Shown: positions 24,441-38,050 of the stretch, in pieces
How positions within the stretch are numbered: position 1 is the first letter of the stretch
How the letters are laid out: every line of letters begins with the position of its first letter
Source of the DNA: Sarcophilus harrisii
Taxonomy: Eukaryota; Chordata; Mammalia; Dasyuromorphia; Dasyuridae
Assembly: GCF_902635505.1 (NCBI RefSeq)
Contig: NC_045428.1
Location: 120,113,641-120,177,640 of the forward strand
Direction of reading: 5' to 3'
Length of the DNA stretch: 64,000 nucleotides
The notes under the pieces: generated by a model
Told to the model about the DNA's origin: nothing
Databases searched by the model: none
What the model saw: the letters and a program-made list of their open reading frames with translations, nothing else
Translations under genes and position numbers: made by a program

Positions 24441-25210
24441 CTTCATAATTTAGTTTATATGATTCCAACCTTCTTACATATCATTAAATGGGTAGTATAA
24501 ATGCTTCAATATCCATCCTCTTTTTATTTCTATTTTATTAGCAGGGAAAGAGGACATTATCTTTTTTTCATAGGCAAAGGGCTTTAAAAACAAAGACATA
24601 CAAAAGGCGATTCTTTGCCTGTTTAATATTTTACTATGTCTTGCTTTCTTTTATGATTCCCAGCTCACATTTTTCTAGGCCCTGCAAAACATGACTATTT
24701 AAAACTAACCCCTGGGATAAAAAATCATATATTTATGCTTAGGCATAATACAAGCATTCTGAGGATTTGAGCTCAGTCTTAGTGTGAAGAAGGCAATAAA
24801 ATAAATTCCCCTACCAAAGCCTACTCAAACTTCTTAGCAAACAGAATATGATTGCTTGTGGAAGATGGGCTTACTGCTTACTGATGAGCTAGTATGCCAC
24901 ACTTCATCAGATTGAAACTGTTTCAACACAGAGTAACAAGGTAGAAGAGATGCTGAACTTTCCATTTAGACTGGATCATATATTTTCATTGGTGCTATCC
25001 TAATATAATGTAACTGGGAGCAGGTTTCTTACTATTGTGTTCATTACAGCTAGCACTTAGTGCAGCTAATGATGCAACTTCATCAGGTTCTTAGTTTAGA
25101 GGGCTTCAATGCTGCTTTTGGTGGTCCAGGACTCATAGATACATGCTGTGGTGGAGGAGATGGTTCTGCTAAGACAGAAATCAAAAATTGAATGGAAGTG
25201 GGAAGAAAAG

Positions 25211-25410
25211 CCAGAATATAATAGAAAAAATACTAGTACTAGCATCAGAGGATTTGGATTTGATTCTTGCCTCTGATATTTGCTACTAGTGTTACCTTGT
25301 ACTCAAATGACTTATTTAATCTTCCAGGATCTGTTTTTACTTCTGTAAAATGAAGGAATTTGGACTAGACGGCTATTAAATTCCTGCCCAGCTCTAGAGC
25401 TAAGATTTTG
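25211..25410 (+). repeat. MIR-like CORE-SINE
   Basis: Contains gatttgattcttgcctctga, cttctgtaaaatgaaggaat, and ends cctgcccagctctagagcta. Confidence 0.65.
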
Positions 25411-25879
25411 TTGATCACAAAATTAGCACGTAAATTTTATAACTATTTCCTAATGACATCCCCAATTATATTATCCTTCTACAAAATCATAGATGTCACA
25501 ACCACTCCTATTTTGGTAATTCCTTTTTTATTTCTATTCTGTCCCTGATGATTATTTAAACATTATTATACAAAACTGTGTTTGGAGGAGAGGAGCTATA
25601 GAAATATTTGATTCATGTACTGGAAATGTATTCAAATTTTTAAACAATATATAAGCACCAGAGAAAGAGAAAGAAGATATTATTCTTTTTTTTCTTATAT
25701 AGATCTTTTAAGAGAGGATAAATAATTCCAGATGGCTTTCATACACTTTACTTAATGTTTCCAAAATTCAGTACGTTAATGATGCCAATTGGATTGCATC
25801 AATGCTTCCTCATCTTATGCTATTATTATCCATGTCTATCCATATAATCAACATAACTACTATGAGATCTTAGATTGAT

Positions 25880-26045
25880 TGAGATTTGAAAGGGACCATA
25901 AAAGACATAGTCATACATTTTTTGTTTTATAGGCGAGGAACTTGAGACCCAGAGAGATTAAGTCATTTGCCCAGGATTGTACAAGTATTAAACTACAGAA
26001 TTTGAATTTGGGGCTTTTGGTTCCAAAGTCAATCATTTTGCCACT
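25880..26045 (-). repeat. MIR-like SINE fragment
   Basis: Contains ggaacttgagacccagagag, aagtcatttgcccaggattg and gaatttgaatttggggcttt. Confidence 0.65.
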
Positions 26046-26890
26046 TCTCTGTTTTTCCTAATTTGAAAAATGGGGATCATAACAGCACCTATTTCATGAT
26101 ATTGATATGAAGATCAAGTTTTATCAGATTTAAAACATTATATATCATTTACGACAATGATAGTATTGGTGATAGTGGTGATGGTGATAATGATGATAGA
26201 AAAGGAAAGGGAAATCATTCAAAAGACGATGTTCATCTTAGATAATTTCTTTTGGAGGAAACAGATTCCAGAGGGAATTTCAGAATGATCAGAAGATATC
26301 AAGACTGAGATTATGAAGACATGAGTAGAACTTTATTCTGAAAAGGAAAGGATCCAGAAATTGTCTGAAGAATATAGCTGCTGAAGAACTCATGGGCCAA
26401 TGACGATTTTCCAGTCACACATAGGAAAAAGCAAGCAACTGAAGATACAAAGTAGCAATTCCTATAAGAAGAATATCAGATGAAGTCCAGAATGAACTGA
26501 AGTTGACAGTGAATGTTAAGAACATTGAAAAGGGGATTAAAAAATACTATATTAGGGATAACAGAAAAGTGGAAGAGAGAATAGGATCATTGCTTGAGGC
26601 TGAATACAATGAGGATAAAAGATGATACTGGACAGGTTTAAACTACTCAATTCTCATTTGGCTTTCATTTTCTTATCTAAGAGGATAACTTTTGAACTAG
26701 AAAGAGTAGAACAGTATAGTAGGGATTAGATGCTAAAGATACATCAAGAATCTACCAAGGTGAAAAAAATGCATCCTAGACCATCTTCAATTTTTTTGAT
26801 CACATATTCCATCAATAAAAATCTTTTATACATGAACTACACACAATACACACATTTCTAGATATTTGATGTTTTTCTATTATGTATTTA

Positions 26891-28546
26891 CCATTCTTTA
26901 AAAAATTATTAGTTATTTTTAACATTTAGAAAAATCGAATTCTAACTTTTCTCCTTTCCTTTTCTCCTTCCTTGAGAAAGCAAGCAAGGTATCAATTATA
27001 CATGTGAAATCATGCAAAACATTTTGATATTAACCATATTGTGCAAAAAAACCCCAAAAATAAGAATATGAGAAAACTATGTTTCTATTTGCACTTAGAG
27101 TTCATCATTAGAGTTTTTATTTGGAGGTAAAGTATTGTTAAACACTAATACTTTGGAATTTTTATTTTTGGATCATTGTATTGATCAGAGTAACCAAGGC
27201 TTTTGTATTTGATCTGTTCTTATTGTGTACAATGATCTCCTGGTTCTGCCCTCTTCACTTTGTATCAGTTCATGTAGAAATTATCATGTATTTCTGAAAA
27301 CATCATTCTCATCATTTCTTAAAACCCAGTAGTTTTGCATCAAAATCACATGCCACATCTTGTTTACCATGCTTCAACTAATGAACATTCTCTTGACTTC
27401 CAATTCTTTGACATCACAAAAAAAGTGCTATAAACATATTTGTACAGAGAGGTACTTTTCCTTAATTGCTGGGTCAAAGGATATCTAGTTTTATACTCCT
27501 TAGAACCTAGTTCCAAACTGTTCTGCATAGTGGTTGGAACAGTTAAATACTCTAGTAGGAGTCTACTAGCGTACTTATTTTCCCTCATTCCTTCCAGCAT
27601 TTGTCATTTCTGATAACCATGAGATGTTACCCCACAGTTGTTTTAATTTGTATTTCTTCAATCATAGTAATTTAGAGCATTTTTATATGACTGTAAATAG
27701 CTCTGATATATTTTTTATGAAAATTGTCTATCCATATCCTTTGCCAATTTATCAATTGAGAATGACTCTTTTTTCCTTTCTTTTTTAAAAATTAAATTTT
27801 GCTCAGTTCCCAATATTTTTGAGAAAAGGGGCCTTAAATAAACTTGCTATAAAATTTTAATATTGCTTCATTGTCTATGGCAATTTTAATAAAAATTTAG
27901 TTTTCCTTATTATCTCTTTTTATTAGGTTTATTGTTGCTTTTGCTTTGTCTGGAGTCGGATTGCTACCTTTACCCTTTTCACTTCACCTGAAGTATAATA
28001 GATTCTACTTCATTTCTTTATTTTAATTTTCAGTGTGTGCTCTTCTCTGCCTTGTAACTGCAACCAGGGTCCCTTTTAAATTGAGATTAATCACAAGCAT
28101 TCCTCTCCATCCTGGAGCTAAGAGCCAGAATTATGGATGGACAATGGCATTGCCAAAGACAGCCAGGTGTATCCAGTGCCAGCAGAGAAAATCCTTGTAA
28201 TCTCTTTCTGACCAGTTGTTTGATCCCTTTACTGTCTCTGAGCTGAGCGCTCTGGAAGCTGCTTCTACTAATAGGGCTGCTGATGCTGTTACTACTGTTT
28301 GCAGCAGTCAGAGCTGCTTCCAAGGGGTGCACTTTGAACTAGCTCCCATCCTGGTGCTACAGACTTCTCCTCCTGACCTCGTAAGTTGTCTTAGACTGGA
28401 AAAAAAATGTTTCATCCTCAACTTATGTTAGCTCTGTCACTTCAAAATTTGATTTGTCATATTATTTTAAAGTTATTTGGAAGGGAATATTGGCAGAGTT
28501 TGCTAAGGTTGCTGTCTCTAATCTTCCATCTTGACTCTGCTCTCCT
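26891..28546 (-). repeat. L1 LINE with 3' end, ORF2 remnants and 5' region, internally deleted
   Basis: The left part is the antisense L1 3' end (gcaaggtatcaattatacat, ttgctgggtcaaaggatatc, tatcctttgccaatttatca). Near 27940 comes an ORF2 phrase (ttgctttgtctggagtcgga). The right end reads aatcttccatcttgactctg, the reverse of an L1 5' start of the type gcagagtcaagatgg. At about 1.65 kb against a 6-kb element, most of ORF1 and ORF2 is missing. Confidence 0.7.
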
Positions 28547-28654
28547 ATACATATATATATTTAAAAATTATATCCCTTTACTATTGTCCTAACATGTTGC
28601 ATATATTATAAAACACATACAAATTATAATTTAAAGAAGATGAGCTAAAGAGGA

Positions 28655-28900
28655 AATAAATCCAGTAGATAGAGCATCAGGCCTGGAACCTGGAAACCTG
28701 AATTTAAATCTGGCCTCAGATACTTACTAGTTATGTGAACCTGGGTGAATGACTTAAACTCTGGCTGTCTTAGTTTCTCCATCTGTTAAATGGCTATAAC
28801 AATAGTACTTATCTCACAAGATTGTTATGAAGATCAAATGGCAGTATATTTATAAAGTACAGTGTTTAGCACATATATTATATAAAATTGTTATTCTAGT
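28655..28900 (+). repeat. THER1/MIR-like CORE-SINE, near full length
   Basis: Head gtagatagagcatcaggcct, core actagttatgtgaacctggg, then catctgttaaatggctataa and tgttatgaagatcaaatggc. Confidence 0.75.
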
Positions 28901-29419
28901 AGTACAAAAATCCTCTTTTACTCTTACTAAAATATTAATAATAATAATTTTAATTATTTAATAATGTGATTTAATATATTTTATTTTTTGAAAAATCCCT
29001 ATGTATGTCCCGGAGATGTTGGTCACGATGACTATTTAAGTAAATTTATTTTTTAAATATGCTTTTAAATCGAAAGATATACAGTACAGCAATCAAGCAT
29101 ATCAATCAGTGAATACTATAGCTTTTTAGCTAGAATTAGATTTTCCTTTGGGTAATAGCTATTCATAACACTCAGTGGAAAACAGCCAGAAAAACTGAAT
29201 TGCCTCTGATTTAAAATTGATAGAAAGGTTTCAATATAGATTTATTTCTTTTTATTTTCATTGCTCTGCTTAATTCCTAAATTATTATGCCTAAATTTTC
29301 TATTCATGTTTGAAATGGTTCCATTTTTGTTTGAGTATGAGGTGCCACAAAAAGGCTAGTTTGGCTAGACCATAGAATGTGGGTGAGAATTGCATTAATG
29401 CTATAAAAATGAGTTAAAG

Positions 29420-29890
29420 TCAGATTGTGAAGAGCTTGAAATACCAATCAGAGGAATTATTATTTGGTCCTACAGTCAATAGGGAATCACTGGAGTTTAT
29501 TGAATAGGGGATAGAGAGGAGATATGATCAAGATCTGTGTTTTAGGAAAATCACTGTGGTCTGCATGGGGAGAGTGATTTGGAATGGAGAGAGATTTGAT
29601 GCAAGGAAGACAAATTAAGGGACTATTTCATTCACCAGGCAAGAGATGGTAAGAACCTGAATCAAAGTAATGGCTGGGTAAGTGGAGAGAAGTGCTGTGT
29701 TAAGTAGAGATACTGTGAATATAGAAATGACAATTTTTGACTACTGTTTGTAGATGTGGGGTGAGTAAAAGTGAGGAATCAGAGATGATGTTGCGGTTTA
29801 GAATCTGGATCTACAAAGATAATGGTGCCTTTATCCACCCTAGAGAAGTTTGAAAGAGGGGGTGAGTTTTGGGGAAAAGATAATGGAATT
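29420..29890 (-). repeat. L2-type LINE fragment, antisense
   Basis: Shares the unit of 16051 and 19576: aatagggaatcactggagtt, tgtgttttaggaaaatcact, atggggagagtgatttggaa. Confidence 0.7.
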
Positions 29891-30464
29891 AAATCTGCAA
29901 TAGACCCTGAATGACTCACTCAGTCCCAACCAAAATGGAAAGTAAGAAAGGAAGTGGAATTCTTATTAGTCACAGCCCTGGAGTAACTGTGAAGTGATCC
30001 TGTGAACTATGAGCAGTTAGAGACGATTTTCCTAAGAAAAGATCTTTAGATCTTTCTCAAGTAGTTGTACAATTGCTTGTTTGAGTGAAAACCTGAAGTT
30101 CCAGATCATGTAGCATGGAAATAGTAAAGCTCTGAAGGCTTCTTCCAGTTTTATAAGTAGGATTTTGGGCTGTTTAGCTGCTTTGGGACATGCTATACAA
30201 AAACAAAGCAACAACCAAACCAAAGCAAAAAAAACCAAACAAACAAAAAAAAAAACAGAAAGAAAGAAAAGAAAAAGGGAAAATATGGTAAGGGATTTTC
30301 ATAAAAAAGAGAAATAGACACAAAAACATAGTTAAAGCTATTACATTGTTTTTAAGCTAAGTTGAAAGGAAATGAAAATACAGATAAAATTACTACATGA
30401 GAAGATTCTAATTTTTGTTGTGATTATTTGAATTGTTTTGTTCATACTGAATCAATCCATCAAT

Positions 30465-30636
30465 TTTTATTGTTCATTCATTTCAGTTGTTTCCAACTCT
30501 TTGTGAGCTCATCTGGGGTTTTCTTGGGATACCAGAGTGGTTTGTCATTTCCTTCTCTAGTTCATTTTATAAATGAGAAAACTAAGACAAAAAGGATTAA
30601 ATGTTTTGTCTAATGTCATACAGCTAGTAAGTATTT
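30465..30636 (-). repeat. MAR1-like SINE, head missing
   Basis: Reversed RTE-like tail ttcatttcagttgtttccaa and ctctttgtgagctcatctgg, then gagtggtttgtcatttcctt, running into the CORE at tcatacagctagtaagta. Confidence 0.75.
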
Positions 30637-30820
30637 GTTAATTAATTGAAAGCAACTTCACTTTTTGGCATTTTTTAAAATCAACACTTCCCCCTTCTCT
30701 TTTAAGAAGACATTTTTCTTGCTTCACCTTGATATTAATCATACTATATCTTCTAGATTTATAAAGTATAAAAAGATTAATCTCAGTCTTATCCTATGGG
30801 AAAAATACTATGGAAAATTG

Positions 30821-30970
30821 GTGGAATCAAAGGACTTGCATTTAAATTCCTATTCTGTCATTTCCTACTTTGTGCAAATCACTTTCTCTCTCTAGGTCTC
30901 TGGCAAAACATGAAGATAAAACTAGATGATTCATAAATTCCCTTTGAGCTCAAAATCTATGATTCTATGG
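30821..30970 (+). repeat. MIR-like SINE 3' half
   Basis: Contains gcaaatcactttctctctct, aaactagatgattcataaat and the end aaatctatgattctatgg. Confidence 0.65.
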
Positions 30971-31041
30971 AAAGTGATTAATACAAGTTTAAAAGATGGG
31001 ATTCCTTCAGCTTTTGGGTAATAAACCTTCATTATCATAAT

Positions 31042-31045
<4 letters not shown>

Positions 31046-31090
<45 letters not shown>
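31046..31090. repeat. (AT)n microsatellite
   Basis: 45 bases of uninterrupted AT dinucleotide. Confidence 0.97.
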
Positions 31091-31092
<2 letters not shown>

Positions 31093-31331
31093 AATATTGA
31101 TGTAACATCTCTATATCAGGTACCATGCTAAACCCTGGGGATCCAATGTCTGCTTTGCAGACTTTTCTATGGTCAAATCAATATCATGCTTTTCTTTCAT
31201 ACTTGACTATATTTTGGTGTTTGCCCAGGTATTTCAATCCATCTTTCCTATTAAAAGATTCCTTAAGCTCACTGTTTGTCAATGAGTCTGGCTTAGAGTC
31301 AAAGTATGCAACTTTTTATATGTATATAGGT

Positions 31332-31880
31332 GAAAATAGTATGCTTCAATCCACATTCAGTCTCCATAGTTCTCTCTCTGGATGCAGATGGCACTTTTCA
31401 TCACAAGTCTATTGGAATTGCCTTGAATCACTGTACTGCTGAGAAGAGCAATCACTGCCTATCACAGTTGATCACATAATCTTGTTATTGTGTACCAGTG
31501 TTCTCTTGGTTCCCCTTACTTCACTCAGCATCAGTTCCCATAAGTCTTTCCAGGCTTTTCTGAAATCAGCCTGCTCAGTATTTCTTATAATGAACTATAA
31601 GTTATGAACCATAAGTTATGAACCATATGAACCATAAGTTATGGTTCATGAATGTAAATTGAATATTCAATTTACATTCATGAACCATAACTTATTCAGT
31701 CATTCCCCAATTAAGGGGCATCCATTCAATTTCCAGTTTCTTATCCCTCCAAAAAGGGTTGCTATAAACATTTTTTGATACTTTTAAGTCCTTTCACTTC
31801 TTTTATGATATTTTTGGAAAACAGACCAGGTAGTGACACTGCCGGATCAAAGGGTATGCACAGTTTTATAACCTTTTGGA
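31332..31880 (-). repeat. L1 LINE 3' portion carrying a palindromic rearrangement
   Basis: Antisense L1 3' sequence: tatgcttcaatccacattca, ctctctctggatgcagatgg, tcagtcattccccaattaag, ggtatgcacagttttata. Between the blocks seen in the other L1 copies lies inserted inverted and tandem sequence at 31597-31695. Confidence 0.85.
31597..31695. repeat. 62-bp perfect palindrome with adjoining 14-bp tandem copies
   Basis: 31634-31695 is a perfect palindrome centred on gaat|attc at 31664/31665, with arms from ataagttatggttcatgaat inward. Just left of it, ataagttatgaacc is repeated at 31597-31610 and 31611-31624, with a partial copy, atatgaacc, at 31625-31633. Confidence 0.95.
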
Positions 31881-32099
31881 CATTTAAATTTTCATGTTTT
31901 TAAAGGAACAACATTTTCTAGTGAAATTTCTAAATAAGCAGTACTGAAAGGGAATTTCTAGCATCATAACTTCTTATAAATTTTAATTATTTTCACAAAA
32001 TATGTATGAATTTATCACCAACCTAAGACATATTGAATTATATTTGGAGAGGGGAAAGGAAGATAAAAGGATACAGAAGTAGCTTACCACAGCATTAAC

Positions 32100-32123
32100 A
32101 GATTTTTTTTTTTTTTTTTTTTT
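32100..32123. repeat. Poly-T run
   Basis: More than 20 consecutive T. Confidence 0.9.
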
Positions 32124-32789
32124 GCTCTGGGAATTTAAAGGATGTGATCATCTTCAAATATGTACTCACTCCATAACTTTGCAGGTAGGAACTCCCTATT
32201 TGTAAAATGTCATTACTTTTGCTCCAAATGTAATTTGTTTTCAAAAATACAAGTTAATTTTAGAGAAAACATTTAATTTTCTAGGTAGCCTAGCCTATTC
32301 TTATGGGTTTTAAGAGTGATTTAGTGATTGCCTAATTTATATAGCCAAAAGAATGTAGAATCTTGTTTAACTGGAATAGGAAACTAAAAAAAGCTTTTGA
32401 TAAGACATAGTGATATAACTTAGGATGGGAGTCCTTTGTAGAGTATGTGTAGATTTTAAAAGATGAACGTTTCTATGAAAACATAATTTAAATGACCTGC
32501 ATTCAACATGAAAATATGGTTCAAAGAGATCTTAATGATTCTCTGATGTGGCTAAATTTCAGCAAAAAAAATTGACAAAATCATTCATACCATATTTTTG
32601 TGGAAAGATTAAGAGATATGTTCTGGACGATGGCACAGATGATTGTGTAGTTGAATGGATTCAGAATTAGTCAAATGTCTGAATCCAAAGAGTAGTTGTT
32701 TTTGGTTATGTCAACTTAGAGAAGAGATTTTAGGAGAACATAGAAATATTTCTTTAGCCCTTTATTGAACAATGTTTTCTTTTTAATGA

Positions 32790-33600
32790 ATAAAGTAAGA
32801 CAGGAATAGTATGCTTATCAAATTTGCATAAGGTACAAAGCTAGGAGGTATAGCTAAAATTTTAGGTGACAGAATCATATAATAATAATAAATCCTATCC
32901 TTAGTTTCAAAAAAAGGTCAATTTTCCAAACAGGATACAGGTGAGGTATGCTTACTAAGAGTTCATTTTGAAACAAAACAAAAGAAAACAAAACAAAACC
33001 TAGGGGTTACAATAGACTTCGATTTTATTATATAGATCAACTATGACATAGAGAAAATTTATACAATCATAGGGTACATTAAGATAAGCTTAAATGATGT
33101 TCCTAACAAAGAAATTCTATCCTAGTCAGACCATATCTGGAGTATTGTCTTAATCTCTGGCCACAACATTTTAGAAAAAAAGAATTGACAAAATTGAGGA
33201 CATTCAGAGGTAAGTGATCAGATAGTCAGGGAACTCAAGACCAATATGGGAATTAATTGAAAGTACTAGGCATACTTAAAAGATGGAGGGAAGACATAGT
33301 AGCTATTTTTAGTTATCTGACGTGTTGTTACATGGAAAAGGAGTTACACTTGTTCTGTTTGGTTTCAGAAAGAAGCACTAGTAGCAATGGATGGAAGCTC
33401 TAGAAAGTACAGTGTAGGACTCATTGCAAGTGAAAACTTCCTAATAAAGTTATTCAGAGTGAAAGAAGTTACCTCTGGAAGTGGTGGGGTTCCCTTCTAG
33501 TGAAAGTATTAAAGTATTCAAGCAAAGACGGAGTGACCAATAATTATTATGTTGTGAAAGGGATTATTGTTCAGGTATGCTTTGGAACAGATGCCTTTGC
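32790..33600 (+). repeat. CR1/L3-type LINE, sense, to 3' end
   Basis: CR1 phrases in order: tatgcttatcaaatttgcat, aaagctaggaggtatagcta, ctagtcagaccatatctgga, gaaagaagttacctctggaa, and the terminal aagggattattgttcaggta. Confidence 0.75.
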
Positions 33601-34794
33601 ACATACCTTCTAACACTGAGACTTGGAAACTTTCCCCTTATTTTGACCAATTAAATTTGTTGAATCTCGAGTATCAGTTAGGAACTAAGAGAAATCTAAG
33701 TAACCTGGGGAGATGGAAGGGGGAATGTTTTTCAATGTAACTGAACCATGAAGAAGGATATTACCCCTTTGTTTTGTGCTCATCTTCCTTTCCCCCTTTT
33801 CAACTCTTTCTAAGGGCTGCCCAGTGAGCCTAGGCTTCTAAGGTCCTGTCTCCTCTTACCTGAATGATTAATCCTGACTTCTGTTTCCATACCATAGCCC
33901 TCACAAACTGATTTTCACTTCTGCCTCTCCCATAAAGTCCTGGGGAATTGCCCAATTTGACTGTAGAACTGGGAAATACTTGTACTTTCAAATCTTCCCT
34001 TCCCTTTTTTCTAAGGCTGCTTTACAAAACTCCATTGTACTGTATGACTTAATGCCATGCTTTTTTTTCACACATATCCTAGCCAAATGTATGCTACTTG
34101 ATGAATTTTATTCCACTCCTTGCAGACAACTTGTTAACGATTCTATAGCTCACCGAAGTCCACTAAGCACAGAAAGTCTTTGTGATAGTTTGGGATCCTG
34201 GAGAAGAAAGATAACACTCCTCTTTGGGCATTTTCCATTTTTATCTATGGATTCAGGTACTGCTATCTCCCTTTTAGATTTTTAAAAATTGTATATAATG
34301 GAGTTATTTTATATTTCATGACAAGAAATATCATCTCAATCTCTCCAACTTTGCCCACATATCAACTTTGCCAGAATTCCTGAAGACAGTTGTGAATTAA
34401 AGGTGGGAAAAATAAGACTGTGAATTGGAAGAACCCAGAGACAGGATAATTAAGAGTCAAGAAATGAACACTGGTGAATTAAGAGCTTTTGGCAAAACAA
34501 GATAATGTGTTTTATATTTTGTTTTTCAGAAAATTAAATAACATGTCTGGTTTTATATCATTTTCAAGGACCTCATTGTAGCTACATGACATGGATTTGA
34601 AGTAGGTCCTGAGAAGCACCATTTCATCTGTCCAACAGTACCATAGTCTCAAAGAGGGAATGGAAGAGGCTTGCTTAGCTTTGTTAACCTATAAATGATG
34701 AGTATATTAGTTCTGCAAAAAGTTTGACAGACTTTGGAGTTCACTGGAGTCTCACAACAACCATTAAGGTAGGCACTGCAGATGTGATTTGGGT

Positions 34795-34895
34795 TTGGAA
34801 GTCAGGACTTGCCTCAGATATATACTAACTTTGTGACTCTGGACAAAATAGCTTCTGTTTCCTTGTCTATAAAATTGATAATAATCCTTTATTCT
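34795..34895 (+). repeat. MIR fragment
   Basis: Contains actttgtgactctggacaaa and ccttgtctataaaattgata. Confidence 0.55.
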
Positions 34896-34989
34896 CAGAT
34901 TTGTGTTGCAACACAAATTAGGTGAACATGTAAATCTTTTTGCAAAATTGTAAACATTATGCAAATACTAGTTATTAGTTTTCTTACTT

Positions 34990-35118
34990 TGTGGATATGA
35001 AAATTAAACCTGAGAGAAAAGCTGAGAGAAACTTGCTTCAGCTAATAAATGTCAGAGCTGAGATTCAAAGCTATGACCTCCTGACTTCGGGTTAGACCTC
35101 TATTTATTATACCATTTA
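34990..35118 (-). repeat. MIR fragment
   Basis: Contains gtcagagctgagattcaaag, then the reversed head ctatttattataccattta. Confidence 0.55.
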
Positions 35119-36369
35119 AAGATATATTTGAACTGGTAAGATGAAGTGGTTTTGGTTTTGTCATTAGATTTTTTTCCCCCATTATTTTCTCCCTTTCTCA
35201 TTTTTTTGGGAAAAATAGAATTCATGTTCTTTGTGATTTAGAAATACATATTTGGATGATAGAAGAACTGACTTGTTTGGATTTCAAAGGAAAGTAGCTA
35301 CTGAAAGTTCAAAGAGGACTGGAAAAAAAAACTCAGAATCATGTGAGATAAAGTTTCTACTGATTCTTATCTCATTTCAACTAGGCCCTTACTGCTGTTA
35401 TGTCATCTCTTTATTCAGTTCCAACATGCATCTTTGGGAGTTAATCTGAAATATTCTGAAGACGAGTCAGGAGGCAACTAAGAGAAACTCCAAATCAATC
35501 TACAGTGATTAGAGAGAAAGATTGATAAGAGGATGGGACAACTTTCTTCTGATAGGCATCTTTCCTCCTACATACTTTGTCTGTTTAATCTCTTGCAACT
35601 GTGGAGTCTGATGAACCAATTTTCTGAAAGGGGAGAATGATGTTATCTCCTGGGTAAACTTGAAAAGGGAATAAACACTGCATTCCTATTCCATTAGAGT
35701 ACTTCACCCTGTTGGATCTTCCATGTAAAAGTTTACCAGAGACAATCTGGAAACACTAAATGCTCCTTACTCAACTAGTACCTTATAACCACAACATGTG
35801 GCCCTTTGGAGGAAAAAATAGCAGCAAAGCCAGAGATCTTGAAATTACCCAAAGTATCAAAACAGTATAAAGTCTCCTACTCTGGCATATGCTCTGAAAT
35901 GTGTGGATAGTGAACCTCATTGTTAGGCTGCCTTACCTGCTGGGTTTGAGTTGAGGCAAACTGCCTGTCTGTCAATTTTAGTGAGCCTACATGTAGTCCC
36001 ACTGAGTCCCAGCAAATATTGGAAAACTTTGGAAGAGAAGCGATTGCACACATTTTCAGATTACAAACCCCTTAGGCCTCCCTCTCACCTCTGCCCCTCC
36101 CCCCAATGCAATTTTGGGATTTCCTGTCCTCTTGTTTTCAAAGCACCTAGAGCTCTAGTGAAACCTGTTGGATATATCAACAATGGGATTTTTCTAGTGT
36201 AACTCTTAGGTGATTAGTATCATCAGGTTCCCAAAGGGTTTTGATTTAGCTTGTTTCATAAAGAGGATACTAGGAAGCAAAAAACCTTAGGTAAAATGTG
36301 CCCTGAAGCTAGATACTGAACCTGATAAATGGCTTTAGAAAATTCCTTTCAAGACCTGGGGTGGAAATC

Positions 36370-36485
36370 AGTCAATTAATCAACAAATATTTATTGAATT
36401 TCTTCCCTGGTCTCTGCATTGTGTTAGGTTCAGTGGGTCAAACAAAAGGAATCTAAGAAATAATTCCTACGCTTAAGGAATTTAG
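36370..36485 (-). repeat. L2 LINE 3' end, antisense
   Basis: Contains atcaacaaatatttattgaa and ttgtgttaggttcagtgggt. Confidence 0.6.
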
Positions 36486-37054
36486 AAAAGGGGGAAATAT
36501 CAACCCTTCTCCATTTTCTTCTTAAACTGTTTTGCATATGAAATGTTTAAAACTATTCCTAACACTCTCAAAACATGATTCACAGAATCTGTTTAAGTAA
36601 AGTGTGGGGCAGTAAGTGGGGGCTTTGTACTAATCAGTGCTCAGAAATAATTCATTTTTAGTGAATGTTGGTAAAAAATATACATATATGGAAAGTGAGG
36701 TGGTTCTTGCAATTGGGCTGAGGGTCCCCAAATGAGGATCCTGATTCATTTTGAATAATGAATCATCTGATGTGGTCATGTGTAATTAGTATTACATATT
36801 CTTCTTGAACTGGACCATTGACCATATAATTTTATATAATCATAACTTCAAATAATATGAATTTTAATGCATGGGACCACTTTATAATATTTATTATTTG
36901 TATTAATCGGGTCAGCATTGCTCACAAATGTATTAGTGTGATTGTAATCCCATATAATGACTGGGTCTTGGTCCCTCAAGCATATGCTTGTTCCTTGCCT
37001 CAAAGGTCATTTCAGTCTGACCTAGATCACCCATAATAGTATAGTTAAGTATAA

Positions 37055-37165
37055 AGAATACAAACTTGAATAAGAAGGAATTGGGTTAAATCCTGCCTCT
37101 GACACTTACTATCTTTGTGATCTTAGAAAATCATTCAGCTACTTTCTATCTCATCTTTATACATT
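37055..37165 (+). repeat. MIR fragment
   Basis: Contains gttaaatcctgcctctgaca and tttgtgatcttagaaaatca. Confidence 0.6.
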
Positions 37166-37679
37166 CTTTATAGATTTGGGGGCCTCCTTATTGTGATTTC
37201 TGGTGGAACTACAATAGGTCCCCTTGTACCAGACTAAGGATATCTCCTTTTGAGACTACTAGGGGTGCCACTGAAAATCTACGAGATTTTCTCAATTGCT
37301 ATCAACTCCATGCCTTATTTCAGGGTATTTGTCATCCTATGTTCTTTACACTGCACCAGAAAGCTTAGAAAGGGCTAAGACATAGTTCACTATTTTACTT
37401 TTATGCTCTGAAAGAAGAGCTTAGTCCTTAGAATTACCATTCTCCAGAATCATGATAGTTTTTTTTTCCCCTTATAAATCCTCCTAAGAGGTTCTACGCA
37501 TGTGCTGATGATAGGGAGAGATTCCTCTTATTCCTTAATATCTTGGAATATTAATGCATCATTTGAAATATTGTTCTGTTCTGTCTTTTTTCTTAACCAG
37601 ATCATTATCTTTTTCAGATAACACATAATTTCCCTTTTGGCCAGACCTTTAGTTTCATAGATTTATATCAGGAATGGGC

Positions 37680-37875
37680 CATAAGAGGCTCCCTCATCTT
37701 ACATCCAATTCAGTCCTCTAATTTTACAGATGAGTAAATTAAGTAAAATAAGACGCAGTAAGGTTAAACATCTGCCTAAGATCAAGTAGCTAGTATCAGA
37801 GATGGGATTTGAAACCGGTCTTCTAACACAAGACCCAAGGTTTGTCCCACTGTACCACTTATCCCAGTGCAGGAA
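37680..37875 (-). repeat. MIR-like SINE
   Basis: Contains ctaattttacagatgagtaa, tagctagtatcagagatggg and cccactgtaccacttatccc. Confidence 0.65.
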
Positions 37876-37944
37876 CTTCCAAAGAGGCAGCTCCTCCAAT
37901 GTACGATAGCAACTCTAAGGAGGCATTTTAGAGAGTGGCTTGGA

Positions 37945-38050
37945 GATTTCAAACTTTTAATTGACTTGCCCAGATTTACATTATCAGTATATGTCAAAAG
38001 TAGTATTTGAAATCTGATCGGGATCCAAGTTCAATACCACTGCTTCTCTT
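37945..38050 (-). repeat. MIR fragment
   Basis: A second, partial reverse MIR segment: ttgacttgcccagatttaca, then gtagtatttgaaatctgatc. Confidence 0.5.

Noticed and set aside
28087-28431. Overlapping forward and reverse open frames rich in Ser, Ala and Leu
   Set aside because: The stretch lies in the 5' region of a minus-strand L1 copy, and neither frame resembles a known host protein.
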